Shown: piece after piece, positions 10,021-24,634 of the stretch | How the letters are laid out: every line of letters begins with the position of its first letter | How positions within the stretch are numbered: position 1 is the first letter of the stretch | DNA from: Ochotona curzoniae | Lineage: Eukaryota > Chordata > Mammalia > Lagomorpha > Ochotonidae | Length of the DNA: 64,000 nt | Assembly: GCF_017591425.1 (NCBI RefSeq) | Contig: NW_024467105.1 | Coordinates: 62,001 to 126,000 of the forward strand | Direction: 5' to 3' | Notes under the pieces: model-generated | Told to the model about the DNA's origin: nothing | The model's database searches: none | What the model saw: the letters and a program-made list of their open reading frames with translations, nothing else | Translations under genes and position numbers: made by a program

Positions 10021-13000
10021 CCTAACATGTGCTTAGTGCTGTGAATGGTGCCAGAACCTTAGTTTTCAAAAGTAGCTGAAAACTGCACTGGCGCTGATGT
10101 TCTATCTGAATGTAGAGTTTTCTGCATTTGAAAGGAGCAGCTAGATCATTACTTTGTGCGGAATACTCAATAAGTTGCATTTCAGCGCATTGTGTTGTAG
10201 AGACACTGTGTGAGAAATGTGGGATTTCGTTCGAAGCGGGTTTTCCATTGTGAAGCACCTTCACTTTCTGAGTTTCTTCCCTATAGCTAACATGTACATC
10301 GCGTTGTAAATGGTGCCACAACCTTGGTTTTCAAAGGTAGATGAAAACTGTGTTGGTGTTGATGTTCTCGTTGGATGTGGAGTTGTCTGCATTTGAAAGG
10401 AGCATCTAGATCGTTACTTTGTGCGGGATACTCAATGAGCTGCATTTCAGCGCATTGTGTTTTTCTTCCATATAGCTATCATGTACTTCGTGTTGTAAAT
10501 GGTGCCACAACCTTTGTTTTCAAAGGTAGATGAAAACTGCGATGATGTTGATGTTATAATTGGATGTGGAGTTGTCTGCATTTGAAAGGAGCAGCTAGAT
10601 CATTACTTTGTGCGGAATACTCAAAATGCTGCATTTCAGCGCATTGTGTTTTTCTTCCGTATAGCTAACATGTACTTCGTGTTATAAATGGTGCCATAAC
10701 CTTGGTTTTCAAAGGTAGCTGAACACTACATTGGCGCTGATGTTCTCGTTGGATGTAGAGTTGTCTGCATTTCAAAGGAGCAGCTAGATCATTACTTTGT
10801 GCGGAATACTCAATAAGCTGCATTTCAGCGCATTGTGTTGTAGAGACACTGTGTGAGAAATGTGGGATTTCTTTCGAAGCGGGTTTTCCATTGTGAAGCA
10901 TCTTCACATTCTGAGTTTCTTCCCTACAGATAACATGTACTTCGTGTTGTAAATGGTGCCACAACCTTGGATTTCAAGGTAGATGAAAACTGCATTGGCG
11001 CTGATGCTCTCGCTGAATCTGCAGTTGTCTGCATTTGAAAGGAGCAGCTAGATCATTACTTTGTGCGGAATACTCAATAAGATGCATTTCATCGCATTGT
11101 GTTTCTTCCCTATAGCTAACATGTACTTCTTGCTGTAAATGTTGCCACAACCTTGGTTTTCAAAAGTAGCTGAAAACTACCTTGGCGTTGATGTTCTCGT
11201 TGGATATAGAGTTGTCTGCATTTCATAGGAGCAGCTAGATCATTACTTTGTGCGCAATACTCAATAAGCTGCATTTCAGCACATTTTGATTTAGAAACAC
11301 TGTGTGAGAAATGTGGGATTTCGTTCGAAGCGGGTTTTCTATTGTGAAGCAGCTTCACCTTCTGATTTTCTTCTCTATAGCTAACCTGTACTTCGTGTTG
11401 TAAATGGGGCCAGAACCATGGTTTTCAAAGGTAGCTGAAAACTGCGTTGGCGTTGATATTCTCGTTGGATGTAGAGTTGTCTGCATTTCAAAGGAGCAGC
11501 TAGATCCTTACTTTGAGCGGAACAGTCAATAAGCTGCACTTCAGCACATTTTGTGTTAGAGACACTGTGTGAGAAATGTGGGATTTCGTTCGAAGCGGGT
11601 TTTCCATTATGAAGCAGCTTCACCTTCTGAGTTTCTTCTCTATAGCTAACCTGTACTTAGTGTTGTAAATGGGGCCAGAACCATGGTTTTCAAAGGTAGC
11701 TGAAAACTGCAATGGCGCTGATGCTCTCGCTGCATGTGGAGTTGTCTGCATTTGAAAGGAGCAGCTAGATCATTACTTTGTGCGGAATACTCAATAAGCT
11801 GCATTTCAGCGCATTGTGTTGTAGAGACACTGTGTGAGAAATGTGGGATTTCGTTCGAAGCGGGTTTTCCATTGTGAAGCATCTTCACATTCTGAGTTTC
11901 TTCCCTACAGATAACATGTACTTTGTGTTTTAAATGGTGCCACAACCTTGGATTTCAAAGGTAGATGAAAACTGCATTGGCGCTGATGCTCTCGCTGAAT
12001 CTGCAGTTGTCTGCATTTGAAAGGAGCAGCTAGATCATTACTTTGTGCGGAATACTCAATAAGATGCATTTCATCGCATTGTGTTTCTTCCCTATAGCTA
12101 ACATGTACTTCTTGCTGTAAATGTTGCCACAACCTTGGTTTTCAAAAGTAGCTGAAAACTACCTTGGCGTTGATGTTCTCGTTGGATGTAGAGTTTTCTG
12201 CCTTTCAAAGGAGCAGCTAGATCATTACTTTGTGCGCAATACTCAATAAGCTGCATTTCAGCACATTTTGATTTAGAAACACTGTGTGAGAAATGTGGGA
12301 TTTCATTCGAAGCGGGTTTTCTATTGTGAAGCAGCTTCACCTTCTGATTTTCTTCTCTATAGCTAACCTGTACTTTGAGTTGTAAATGAGGCCAGAACCA
12401 TGGTTTTCAAAGGTAGCTGAAAACTGCATTGGCACTGATGCTCTCGCTGAATCTGGAGTTGTCTGCATTTCAAAGGAGCAGCTAGATCATTACATTGTAC
12501 CTAATACTCAATAAGCTGCTTTTCAGCGCATCGTGTATATTCCCTATAGCTAACAAGTGCTTCTTGCATTAAATGTTGCCACAACCTTGGTTTTCAAAGG
12601 TAGGTGAAAACTGCGTTGGTGTTGATGTTCTCGTTGGATGTAGAGTTGTCTGCATTTCAAAGGAGCAGCTAGATCATTACTTTGTGCGGAATAATCAAAA
12701 TACTGCATTTCAGCGCATTGTGTTTTTCTTCCCTATAGCTAACATGTACTTCGTGTTATTAATTGTGCCATAACCTTGGTTTTCAAAGGTAGCTGAAAAC
12801 TGCAATGGCGCTGATGCTCGCGCTGCATGTGGAGTTGTCTGCATTTCAAAGGAGCAGCTAGATCATTACTTTGTGCGGAATACTCAATAAGCTGCATTTC
12901 AGCACATTTTGTTTTAGACACTGTGTGAGAAATGTGGGATTTCGTTCGAAGCGGGTTTTCCATTGTGAAGCAGCTTCACTTTCTGATTTTCTTCACTATA

Positions 13001-15560
13001 GCTAACATGTTCTTCATGTTGTAAATGGTGACACAACATTGGTTTCAAAGGTAGACGAAAACGCGATGATGTTGATGTTATAATTGGATGTGGAGTTGTC
13101 TGCATTTGAAAGGAGCAGCTAGATCATTACTTTGTGCGGAATGCTCAATAAACTGCATTTCAGCGCATTGTGTTTTTCTTCACTATAGCTAACATGTACT
13201 TCGTGTTATAAATGGTGCCAGAATCTAGCTTTTCAAAGGTAGCTGAAAACTGCATTGGCGCTGAAGCTCTTGTTGGTTGTAGAGTTTTCTGCATTTCAAA
13301 GGAGCAGCTAAATCATTACTTTGTGCGGAATACTCAATAAGCTGCATTTCAGCGCATTGTGTTTCTTCCCTATAGCTAACATGTACATCTTGCATTAAAT
13401 GTTGCCACAACCTTGGTTTTCAAAGGTAGCTGAAAACTGCGTTGGCGCTGATGCTCTCGCTGCATGTGCAGTTGTCTGCATTTCAAAGGAGCAGCTAGAT
13501 CATTACTTTGGGCGGAATACTCAATAAGATGCATTTCAGCGCATTGTGTTTCTTCCCTATAGCTAACATGTACATCTTGCATTAAATGTTGCCACAACCT
13601 TGGTTTTCAAAGGTAGCTGAAAACTGCGTTGGTGTTGATGTTATAATTGGATGTAGAGGTGTCTGCATTTCAAAGGAGCAGCTAGATCATTACTTTGTGC
13701 AGAATACTCAATAAGCTGTATTTCAGCACATTGTGTTTTAGAGACACTATGTGAGAAATGTATGATTTCATTCGAAGCGGGTTTTACATTGTGAAGCAGC
13801 TTCCCATTCTGAGTTTCTTCCCTATATCTAACATGTACTTCGTGTTGTAAATGGTTCCACAACCTTGGTTTTCAATAGTAGCTGAAAACTGCGATGATGT
13901 TGATGTTTTCATTGGATGTGGAGTTGTCTGCATTTGAAAGGAGCAGCTAGATCATTACTTTGTGCGGAATACTCAAAATGCTGCATTTCAGCGCATTGTG
14001 TTTTTCTTCCCTATAGCTAACATGTACTTCGTGTTTTAAATGGTGCCAGAACCTTGGTTTTCAAAGGTAGCTGAAAACTGCATTGGTGTTGATGTTCTCG
14101 TTGGATGTAGAGTTGTCTGCATTTCAAATGAGCAGCTAAATCATTACTTTGTGAGTAATACTCAATAAGATGCATTTCAGCGCATTGTGTATTTCTTTCT
14201 TATAGGTAATCTGTACTTCGTGTTGTAAATGATGCCACAACGTTGGATTTCAAAGGTAGCTGAAAACTGCATCGGTGGTGATATTCTCGTTGGATGTAGA
14301 GTTGTCTGCATTTCAAAGGAGCAGCTAGATCCTTACTTTGTTTGGAATACTCAATAAGCTGCATTTCAGCACATTTTGTGTTAGAGACACTGCGTGAGAA
14401 ATGTGGGATTTCGTTTAAGCGGGTTTTCCATTATGAAGCAGCTTCACATTCTGAGTTTCTTCTCTATAGCTAACCTGTACTTAGTGTTGTAAATGGTGCC
14501 AGAACCATGGTTTTCAAAGGTAGCTGAAAACTGCATTGGCGCTGATGCTCTCGCTGCATGTGGAGTTGTCTGCATTTGAAAGGAGCAGCTAGATCATTAC
14601 TTTGTGCGGAATACTCAATAAGCTGCATTTCAGCACATTTTGTTTTAGAGACACTGTGTGAGAAATGTGGGATTTCGTTCGAAGCGGGTTTTCCATTGTG
14701 AAGCAGCTTCACTTTCTGATTTTCTTCACTATAGCTAACATGTTCTTCGTGTTGTAAATGGTGACACAACATTGGTTTCAAAGGTAGACGAAAACTGTGT
14801 TGGTGTTGATGTTCTGGTTGGATGTGGAGTTGTCTGCATTTCAAAGGAGCAGCTAGATCATTACTTTGTGCGGAATGCTCAATAAACTGCATTTCAGCGC
14901 ATTGTGTTTTTCTTCCCTATACCTAACATGTGCTTAGTGCTGTAAAAGGTGCCAGAACCTTAGTTTTCAAAAGTAGCTGAAAACTGCGATGACGTTGATG
15001 TTATAATTGGATGTGGAGTTGTCTGCATTTGAAAGGAGCAGCTAGATCATTACTTTGTGCCGAATACTCAATAAGCTGCATTTCAGCACATTTTGTTTTA
15101 GAGACACTGTGTGAGAAATGTGGGATTTCGTTCGAAGCGGGTTTTCCATTGTGAAGCAGCTTCACTTTCTGATTTTCTTCACTATAGCTAACATGTTCTT
15201 CGTGTTGTAAATGGTGACACAACATTGGTTTCAAAGGTAGACGAAAACTGCGATGATGTTGATGTTATAATTGGATGTGGAGTTGTCTGCATTTGAAAGG
15301 AGCAGCTAGATCATTACTTTGTGCGGAATGCTCAATAAACTGCATTTCAGCGCATTGTGTTTCTTCCCTATAGCTAACATGTACATCTTGCATTAAATGT
15401 TGCCACAACCTTGGTTTTCAAAGGTAGCTGAAAACTGCATTGGCGCTGAAGCTCTTGTTGGATGTAGAGTTTTCTGCATTTCAAAGGAGCAGCTAAATCA
15501 TTACTTTGTGCGGAATACTCATAAGTTGCATTTCAGCGCATTGTATATTTCTTCCCTATA
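10021..15560 (+). repeat. HOR block A2, 25 monomers, A-front/B-back chimera
   Basis: L/S order is the same as A1. Up to about 13350 it copies A1 with very few differences (I noticed changes near 12539 and 13016). From about 13440 it instead matches B1 from about 7910 at an offset near 5543, so the junction lies inside one S monomer and preserves register. Intact box cores start at 10226, 11320, 11585, 11850, 12941, 14674 and 15127. Broken cores lie near 10869, 12302, 13767 and 14410. Confidence 0.87.
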
Positions 15561-18500
15561 CCTAACATGTGCTTAGTGCTGTGAATGGTGCCAGAACCTT
15601 AGTTTTCAAAAGTAGCTGAAAACTGCACTGGCGCTGATGTTCTATCTGAATGTAGAGTTTTCTGCATTTGAAAGGAGCAGCTAGATCATTACTTTGTGCG
15701 GAATACTCAATAAGTTGCATTTCAGCGCATTGTGTTGTAGAGACACTGTGTGAGAAATGTGGGATTTCGTTCGAAGCGGGTTTTCCATTGTGAAGCACCT
15801 TCACTTTCTGAGTTTCTTCCCTATAGCTAACATGTACATCGCGTTGTAAATGGTGCCACAACCTTGGTTTTCAAAGGTAGATGAAAACTGTGTTGGTGTT
15901 GATGTTCTCGTTGGATGTGGAGTTGTCTGCATTTGAAAGGAGCATCTAGATCGTTACTTTGTGCGGGATACTCAATGAGCTGCATTTCAGCGCATTGTGT
16001 TTTTCTTCCATATAGCTATCATGTACTTCGTGTTGTAAATGGTGCCACAACCTTTGTTTTCAAAGGTAGATGAAAACTGCGATGATGTTGATGTTATAAT
16101 TGGATGTGGAGTTGTCTGCATTTGAAAGGAGCAGCTAGATCATTACTTTGTGCGGAATACTCAAAATGCTGCATTTCAGCGCATTGTGTTTTTCTTCCGT
16201 ATAGCTAACATGTACTTCGTGTTATAAATGGTGACATAACCTTGGTTTTCAAAGGTAGCTGAACACTACATTGGCGCTGATGTTCTCGTTGGATGTAGAG
16301 TTGTCTGCATTTCAAAGGAGCAGCTAGATCATTACTTTGTGCGGGATACTCAATAAGATGCATTTCAGCGCATTGTGTTTCTTCCCTATAGCTAACATGT
16401 ACTTCTTGCTGTAAATGTTGCCACAACCTTGGTTTTCAAAGTAGCTAAAAACTACATTGGCGTGGTTGTTCTCGTTGGATGTAGAGTTGTCTGCATTTCA
16501 TAGGAGCAGCTAGATCATTACTTTGTGCGGAATACTCAATAAGTTGCATTTCAGCGCATTGTGTTGTAGAGACTCTGTGTGAGAAATTTGGGATTTCGTT
16601 CGAAGCAGGTTTTCCATTGTGAAGCATCTTCACATTCTGAGTTTCTTCCTATAGCTAACATGTACTTCGTGTTGTAAATGATGCCACAACCTTGGATTTC
16701 AAAGGTAGCTGAAAACTGCGTTGGCGTTGATATTCTCGTTGGATGTAGAGTTGTCTGCATTTCAAAGGAGCAGCTAGATCATTACTTTGTGCGGAATACT
16801 CAATAAGCTGCATTTCAGCACATTTTGTTTTGAAACACTGTGTGAGAAATGTGGGATTTCGTTCGAAGCGGGTTTTCTATTGTGAAGCAGCTTCACATTC
16901 TGAGTTTCTTCTCTATAGTTAACATGTACTTCGTGTTTTAAATGGTGCCATAACCTTGGTTTTCAAAGGTAGCTGAAAACTGCATTGGCGCTGATGCTCT
17001 CGCTGCATGTGCAGTTGTCTGCATTTCAAAGGAGCAGCTAGATCATTACTTTGGGCGGAATACTCAATAAGATGCATTTCAGCGCATTGTGTTTTCTTCC
17101 CTATAGCTAACATGTACATCTTGCATTAAATGTTGCCACAACCTTGGTTTTCAAAGGTAGCTGAAAACTGCGTTGGTGTTGATGTTATAATTGGATGTAG
17201 AGGTGTCTGCATTTCAAAGGAGCAGCTAGATCATTACTTTGTGCAGAATACTCAATAAGCTGTATTTCAGCACATTGTGTTTTAGAGACACTATGTGAGA
17301 AATGTATGATTTCATTCGAAGCGGGTTTTACATTGTGAAGCAGCTTCCCATTCTGAGTTTCTTCCCTATATCTAACATGTACTTCGTGTTGTAAATGGTT
17401 CCACAACCTTGGTTTTCAATAGTAGCTGAAAACTGCGATGATGTTGATGTTTCATTGGATGTGGAGTTGTCTGCATTTGAAAGGAGCAGCTAGATCATTA
17501 CTTTGTGCGGAATAGTCAAAATGCTGCATTTCAGCGCATTGTGTTTTTCTTCCCTATAGCTAACATGTACTTCGTGTTTTAAATGGTGCCAGAACCTTGG
17601 TTTTCAAAGGTAGCTGAAAACTGCATTGGTGTTGATGTTCTCGTTGGATGTAGAGTTGTCTGCATTTCAAATGAGCAGCTAATCATTACTTTGTGAGTAA
17701 TACTCAATAAGATGCATTTCAGCGCATTGTGTATTTCTTTCTTATAGGTAATCTGTACTTCGTGTTGTAAATGATGCCACAACGTTGGATTTCAAAGGTA
17801 GCTGAAAACTGCATCGGTGGTGATATTCTCGTTGGATGTAGAGTTGTCTGCATTTCAAAGGAGCAGCTAGATCCTTACTTTGTTTGGAATACTCAATAAG
17901 CTGCATTTCAGCACATTTTGTGTTAGAGACACTGCGTGAGAAATGTGGGATTTCGTTTAAGCGGGTTTTCCATTATGAAGCAGCTTCACATTCTGAGTTT
18001 CTTCTCTATAGCTAACCTGTACTTAGTGTTGTAAATGGTGCCAGAACCATGGTTTTCAAAGGTAGCTGAAAACTGCATTGGCGCTGATGCTCTCGCTGCA
18101 TGTGGAGTTGTCTGCATTTGAAAGGAGCAGCTAGATCATTACTTTGTGCGGAATACTCAATAAGCTGCATTTCAGCACATTTTGTTTTAGAGACACTGTG
18201 TGAGAAATGTGGGATTTCGTTCGAAGCGGGTTTTCCATTGTGAAGCAGCTTCACTTTCTGATTTTCTTCACTATAGCTAACATGTTCTTCGTGTTGTAAA
18301 TGGTGACACAACATTGGTTTCAAAGGTAGACGAAAACTGTGTTGGTGTTGATGTTCTGGTTGGATGTGGAGTTGTCTGCATTTCAAAGGAGCAGCTAGAT
18401 CATTACTTTGTGCGGAATGCTCAATAAACTGCATTTCAGCGCATTGTGTTTTTCTTCCCTATACCTAACATGTGCTTAGTGCTGTAAAAGGTGCCAGAAC

Positions 18501-19103
18501 CTTAGTTTTCAAAGTAGCTGAAAACTGCGATGACGTTGATGTTATAATTGGATGTGGAGTTGTCTGCATTTGAAAGGAGCAGCTAGATCATTACTTTGTG
18601 CCGAATACTCAATAAGCTGCATTTCAGCACATTTTGTTTTAGAGACACTGTGTGAGAAATGTGGGATTTCGTTCGAAGCGGGTTTTCCATTGTGAAGCAG
18701 CTTCACTTTCTGATTTTCTTCACTATAGCTAACATGTTCTTCGTGTTGTAAATGGTGACACAACATTGGTTTCAAAGGTAGACGAAAACTGCGATGATGT
18801 TGATGTTATAATTGGATGTGGAGTTGTCTGCATTTGAAAGGAGCAGCTAGATCATTACTTTGTGCGGAATGCTCAATAAACTGCATTTCAGCGCATTGTG
18901 TTTTTCTTCACTATAGCTAACATGTACTTCGTGTTATAAATGGTGCCAGAATCTAGCTTTTCAAAGGTAGCTGAAAACTGCATTGGCGCTGAAGCTCTTG
19001 TTGGATGTAGAGTTTTCTGCATTTCAAAGGAGCAGCTAAATCATTACTTTGTGCGGAATACTCATAAGTTGCATTTCAGCGCATTGTATATTTCTTCCCT
19101 ATA
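15561..19103 (+). repeat. HOR block B2, 16 monomers, 3543 bp
   Basis: It has the same 16-monomer order as B1 but is 6 bp shorter, because of scattered one-base changes in homopolymer runs between about 16430 and 18510 (for example fewer A near 16440, fewer T near 16829 and 17452). Intact box cores start at 15766, 16858, 18216 and 18668. Broken cores lie near 16591 (CAGG), 17311 (TTCA) and 17952 (one-base deletion). Confidence 0.86.
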
Positions 19104-22100
19104 CCTAACATGTGCTTAGTGCTGTGAATGGTGCCAGAACCTTAGTTTTCAAAAGTAGCTGAAAACTGCACTGGCGCTGATGTTCTATCTGAATGTAGAG
19201 TTTTCTGCATTTGAAAGGAGCAGCTAGATCATTACTTTGTGCGGAATACTCAATAAGTTGCATTTCAGCGCATTGTGTTGTAGAGACACTGTGTGAGAAA
19301 TGTGGGATTTCGTTCGAAGCGGGTTTTCCATTGTGAAGCACCTTCACTTTCTGAGTTTCTTCCCTATAGCTAACATGTACATCGCGTTGTAAATGGTGCC
19401 ACAACCTTGGTTTTCAAAGGTAGATGAAAACTGTGTTGGTGTTGATGTTCTCGTTGGATGTGGAGTTGTCTGCATTTGAAAGGAGCATCTAGATCGTTAC
19501 TTTGTGCGGGATACTCAATGAGCTGCATTTCAGCGCATTGTGTTTTTCTTCCATATAGCTATCATGTACTTCGTGTTGTAAATGGTGCCACAACCTTTGT
19601 TTTCAAAGGTAGATGAAAACTGCGATGATGTTGATGTTATAATTGGATGTGGAGTTGTCTGCATTTGAAAGGAGCAGCTAGATCATTACTTTGTGCGGAA
19701 TACTCAAAATGCTGCATTTCAGCGCATTGTGTTTTTCTTCCGTATAGCTAACATGTACTTCGTGTTATAAATGGTGCCATAACCTTGGTTTTCAAAGGTA
19801 GCTGAACACTACATTGGCGCTGATGTTCTCGTTGGATGTAGAGTTGTCTGCATTTCAAAGGAGCAGCTAGATCATTACTTTGTGCGGAATACTCAATAAG
19901 CTGCATTTCAGCGCATTGTGTTGTAGAGACACTGTGTGAGAAATGTGGGATTTCGTTCGAAGCGGGTTTTCCATTGTGAAGCATCTTCACATTCTGAGTT
20001 TCTTCCCTACAGATAACATGTACTTCGTGTTGTAAATGGTGCCACAACCTTGGATTTCAAGGTAGATGAAAACTGCATTGGCGCTGATGCTCTCGCTGAA
20101 TCTGCAGTTGTCTGCATTTGAAAGGAGCAGCTAGATCATTACTTTGTGCGGAATACTCAATAAGATGCATTTCATCGCATTGTGTTTCTTCCCTATAGCT
20201 AACATGTACTTCTTGCTGTAAATGTTGCCACAACCTTGGTTTTCAAAAGTAGCTGAAAACTACCTTGGCGTTGATGTTCTCGTTGGATATAGAGTTGTCT
20301 GCATTTCATAGGAGCAGCTAGATCATTACTTTGTGCGCAATACTCAATAAGCTGCATTTCAGCACATTTTGATTTAGAAACACTGTGTGAGAAATGTGGG
20401 ATTTCGTTCGAAGCGGGTTTTCTATTGTGAAGCAGCTTCACCTTCTGATTTTCTTCTCTATAGCTAACCTGTACTTCGTGTTGTAAATGGGGCCAGAACC
20501 ATGGTTTTCAAAGGTAGCTGAAAACTGCGTTGGCGTTGATATTCTCGTTGGATGTAGAGTTGTCTGCATTTCAAAGGAGCAGCTAGATCCTTACTTTGAG
20601 CGGAATAGTCAATAAGCTGCACTTCAGCACATTTTGTGTTAGAGACACTGTGTGAGAAATGTGGGATTTCGTTCGAAGCGGGTTTTCCATTATGAAGCAG
20701 CTTCACCTTCTGAGTTTCTTCTCTATAGCTAACCTGTACTTAGTGTTGTAAATGGGGCCAGAACCATGGTTTTCAAAGGTAGCTGAAAACTGCAATGGCG
20801 CTGATGCTCTCGCTGCATGTGGAGTTGTCTGCATTTGAAAGGAGCAGCTAGATCATTACTTTGTGCGGAATACTCAATAAGCTGCATTTCAGCGCATTGT
20901 GTTGTAGAGACACTGTGTGAGAAATGTGGGATTTCGTTCGAAGCGGGTTTTCCATTGTGAAGCACTTCACTTCTGAGTTTCTTCCCTACAGCTAACATGT
21001 ACTTTGTGTTTTAAATGGTGCCACAACCTTGGATTTCAAAGGTAGATGAAAACTGCATTGGCGCTGATGCTCTCGCTGAATCTGCAGTTGTCTGCATTTG
21101 AAAGGAGCAGCTAGATCATTACTTTGTGCGGAATACTCAATAAGATGCATTTCAGTCGCATTGTGTTTCTTCCCTATAGCTAACATGTACTTCTTGCTGT
21201 AAATGTTGCCACAACCTTGGTTTTCAAAAGTAGCTGAAAACTGCATTGGCGTTGATGTTCTCGTTGGATGTAGAGTTTTCTGCATTTCAAAGGAGCAGCT
21301 AGATCATTACTTTGTGCGCAATACTCAATAAGCTGCATTTCAGCACATTTTGTTTAGAACACTGTGTGAGAAATGTGGGATTTCATTCGAAGCGGGTTTC
21401 TATTGTGAAGCAGCTTCACCTTCTGATTTTCTTCTCTATAGCTAACTGTACTTGTGTTGTAAATGGGCCAGAACCATGGTTTTCAAAGGTAGCTGAAAAC
21501 TGCATTGGCGCTGATGCTCTCGCTGAATCTGGAGTTGTCTGCATTTCAAAGGAGCAGCTAGATCATTACTTTGTGCGTAATACTCAATAAGCTGCTTTTC
21601 AGCGCATCGTGTATATTCCCTATAGCTAACAAGTGCTGCTTGCATTAAATGTTGCCACAACCTTGGTTTTCAAAGGTAGGTGAAAACTGCGTTGGTGTTG
21701 ATGTTCTCGTTGGATGTAGAGTTGTCTGCATTTCAAAGGAGCAGCTAGATCATTACTTTGTGCGGAATACTCAATAATACTGCATTTCAGCGCATTGTGT
21801 TTTCTTCCCTATAGCTAACATGTACTTCGTGTTATTAATTGTGCCATAACCTTGGTTTTCAAAGGTAGCTGAAAAACTGCAATGGCGCTGATGCTCGCGC
21901 TGCATGTGGAGTTGTCTGCATTTCAAAGGAGCAGCTAGATCATTACTTTGTGCGGAATACTCAATAAGCTGCATTTCAGCACATTGTGTTTTAGACACTG
22001 TGTGAGAAATGTGGGATTTCGTTCGAAGCGGGTTTTCCATTGTGAAGCAGCTTCACTTTCTGATTTTCTTCACTATAGCTAACATGTTCTTCGTGTTGTA

Positions 22101-24634
22101 AATGGTGACACAACCTTGGTTTCAAAGGTAGACGAAAACTGCGATGATGTTGATGTTCTCATTGGATGTGGAGTTGTCTGCATTTGAAAGGAGCAGCTAG
22201 ATCATTACTTTGTGCGGAATGCTCAATAAACTGCATTTCAGCGCATTGTGTTTTTCTTCACTATAGCTAACATGTACTTCGTGTTATAAATGGTGCCAGA
22301 ATCTAGCTTTTCAAAGGTAGCTGAAAACTGCATTGGCGCTGAAGCTCTTGTTGGTTGTAGAGTTTCTGCATTTCAAAGGAGCAGCTAATCATTACTTTGT
22401 GCGGAATACTCAATAAGCTGCATTTCAGCGCATTGTGTTTCTTCCTATAGCTAACATGTACATCTTGCTTTAAATGTTGCCACAACCTTGGTTTTCAAAG
22501 GTAGCTGAAAACTGCGTTGGCGCTGATGCTCTCGCTGCATGTGCAGTTGTCTGCATTTCAAAGGAGCAGCTAGATCATTACTTTGGGCGGAATACTCAAT
22601 AAGATGCATTTCAGCGCATTGTGTTTCTTCCCTATAGCTAACATGTACATCTTGCATTAAATGTTGCCACAACCTTGGTTTTCAAAGGTAGCTGAAAACT
22701 GCGTTGGTGTTGATGTTATAATTGGATGTAGAGGTGTCTGCATTTCAAAGGAGCAGCTAGATCATTACTTTGTGCAGAATACTCAATAAGCTGTATTTCA
22801 GCACATTGTGTTTTAGAGACACTATGTGAGAAATGTATGATTTCATTCGAAGCGGGTTTTACATTGTGAAGCAGCTTCCCATTCTGAGTTTCTTCCCTAT
22901 ATCTAACATGTACTTCGTGTTGTAAATGGTTCCACAACCTTGGTTTTCAATAGTAGCTGAAAACTGCGATGATGTTGATGTTTTCATTGGATGTGGAGTT
23001 GTCTGCATTTGAAAGGAGCAGCTAGATCATTACTTTGTGCGGAATACTCAAAATGCTGCATTTCAGCGCATTGTGTTTTTCTTCCCTATAGCTAACATGT
23101 ACTTCGTGTTTTAAATGGTGCCAGAACCTTGGTTTTCAAAGGTAGCTGAAAACTGCATTGGTGTTGATGTTCTCGTTGGATGTAGAGTTGTCTGCATTTC
23201 AAATGAGCAGCTAAATCATTACTTTGTGAGTAATACTCAATAAGATGCATTTCAGCGCATTGTGTATTTCTTTCTTATAGGTAATCTGTACTTCGTGTTG
23301 TAAATGATGCCACAACGTTGGATTTCAAAGGTAGCTGAAAACTGCATCGGTGGTGATATTCTCGTTGGATGTAGAGTTGTCTGCATTTCAAAGGAGCAGC
23401 TAGATCCTTACTTTGTTTGGAATACTCAATAAGCTGCATTTCAGCACATTTTGTGTTAGAGACACTGCGTGAGAAATGTGGGATTTCGTTTAAGCGGGTT
23501 TTCCATTATGAAGCAGCTTCACATTCTGAGTTTCTTCTCTATAGCTAACCTGTACTTAGTGTTGTAAATGGTGCCAGAACCATGGTTTTCAAAGGTAGCT
23601 GAAAACTGCATTGGCGCTGATGCTCTCGCTGCATGTGGAGTTGTCTGCATTTGAAAGGAGCAGCTAGATCATTACTTTGTGCGGAATACTCAATAAGCTG
23701 CATTTCAGCACATTTTGTTTTAGAGACACTGTGTGAGAAATGTGGGATTTCGTTCGAAGCGGGTTTTCCATTGTGAAGCAGCTTCACTTTCTGATTTTCT
23801 TCACTATAGCTAACATGTTCTTCGTGTTGTAAATGGTGACACAACATTGGTTTCAAAGGTAGACGAAAACTGTGTTGGTGTTGATGTTCTGGTTGGATGT
23901 GGAGTTGTCTGCATTTCAAAGGAGCAGCTAGATCATTACTTTGTGCGGAATGCTCAATAAACTGCATTTCAGCGCATTGTGTTTTTCTTCCCTATACCTA
24001 ACATGTGCTTAGTGCTGTAAAAGGTGCCAGAACCTTAGTTTTCAAAAGTAGCTGAAAACTGCGATGACGTTGATGTTATAATTGGATGTGGAGTTGTCTG
24101 CATTTGAAAGGAGCAGCTAGATCATTACTTTGTGCGAATACTCAATAAGCTGCATTTCAGCACATTTTGTTTTAGAGACACTGTGTGAGAAATGTGGGAT
24201 TTCGTTCGAAGCGGGTTTTCCATTGTGAAGCAGCTTCACTTTCTGATTTTCTTCACTATAGCTAACATGTTCTTCGTGTTGTAAATGGTGACACAACATT
24301 GGTTTCAAAGGTAGACGAAAACTGCGATGATGTTGATGTTATAATTGGATGTGGAGTTGTCTGCATTTGAAAGGAGCAGCTAGATCATTACTTTGTGCGG
24401 AATGCTCAATAAACTGCATTTCAGCGCATTGTGTTTTTCTTCACTATAGCTAACATGTACTTCGTGTTATAAATGGTGCCAGAATCTGGCTTTCAAAGGT
24501 AGCTGAAAACTGCATTGGCGCTGAAGCTCTTGTTGGATGTAGAGTTTTCTGCATTTCAAAGGAGCAGCTAATCATTACTTTGTGCGGAATACTCATAAGT
24601 TGCATTTCAGCGCATTGTATATTTCTTCCCTATA
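19104..24634 (+). repeat. HOR block A3, 25 monomers, 5531 bp
   Basis: Corresponds to A2 at an offset of about 9083, including the B-like back part. Between about 20960 and 22480 it accumulates one-base indels seen in no other copy. The L slot that is broken in A1 and A2 (TTCT at 1779 and 10869) is intact here at 19952. Intact box cores start at 19309, 19952, 20403, 20668, 20933, 22018, 23749 and 24201. Broken cores lie near 21391, 22841 and 23485. Confidence 0.86.
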
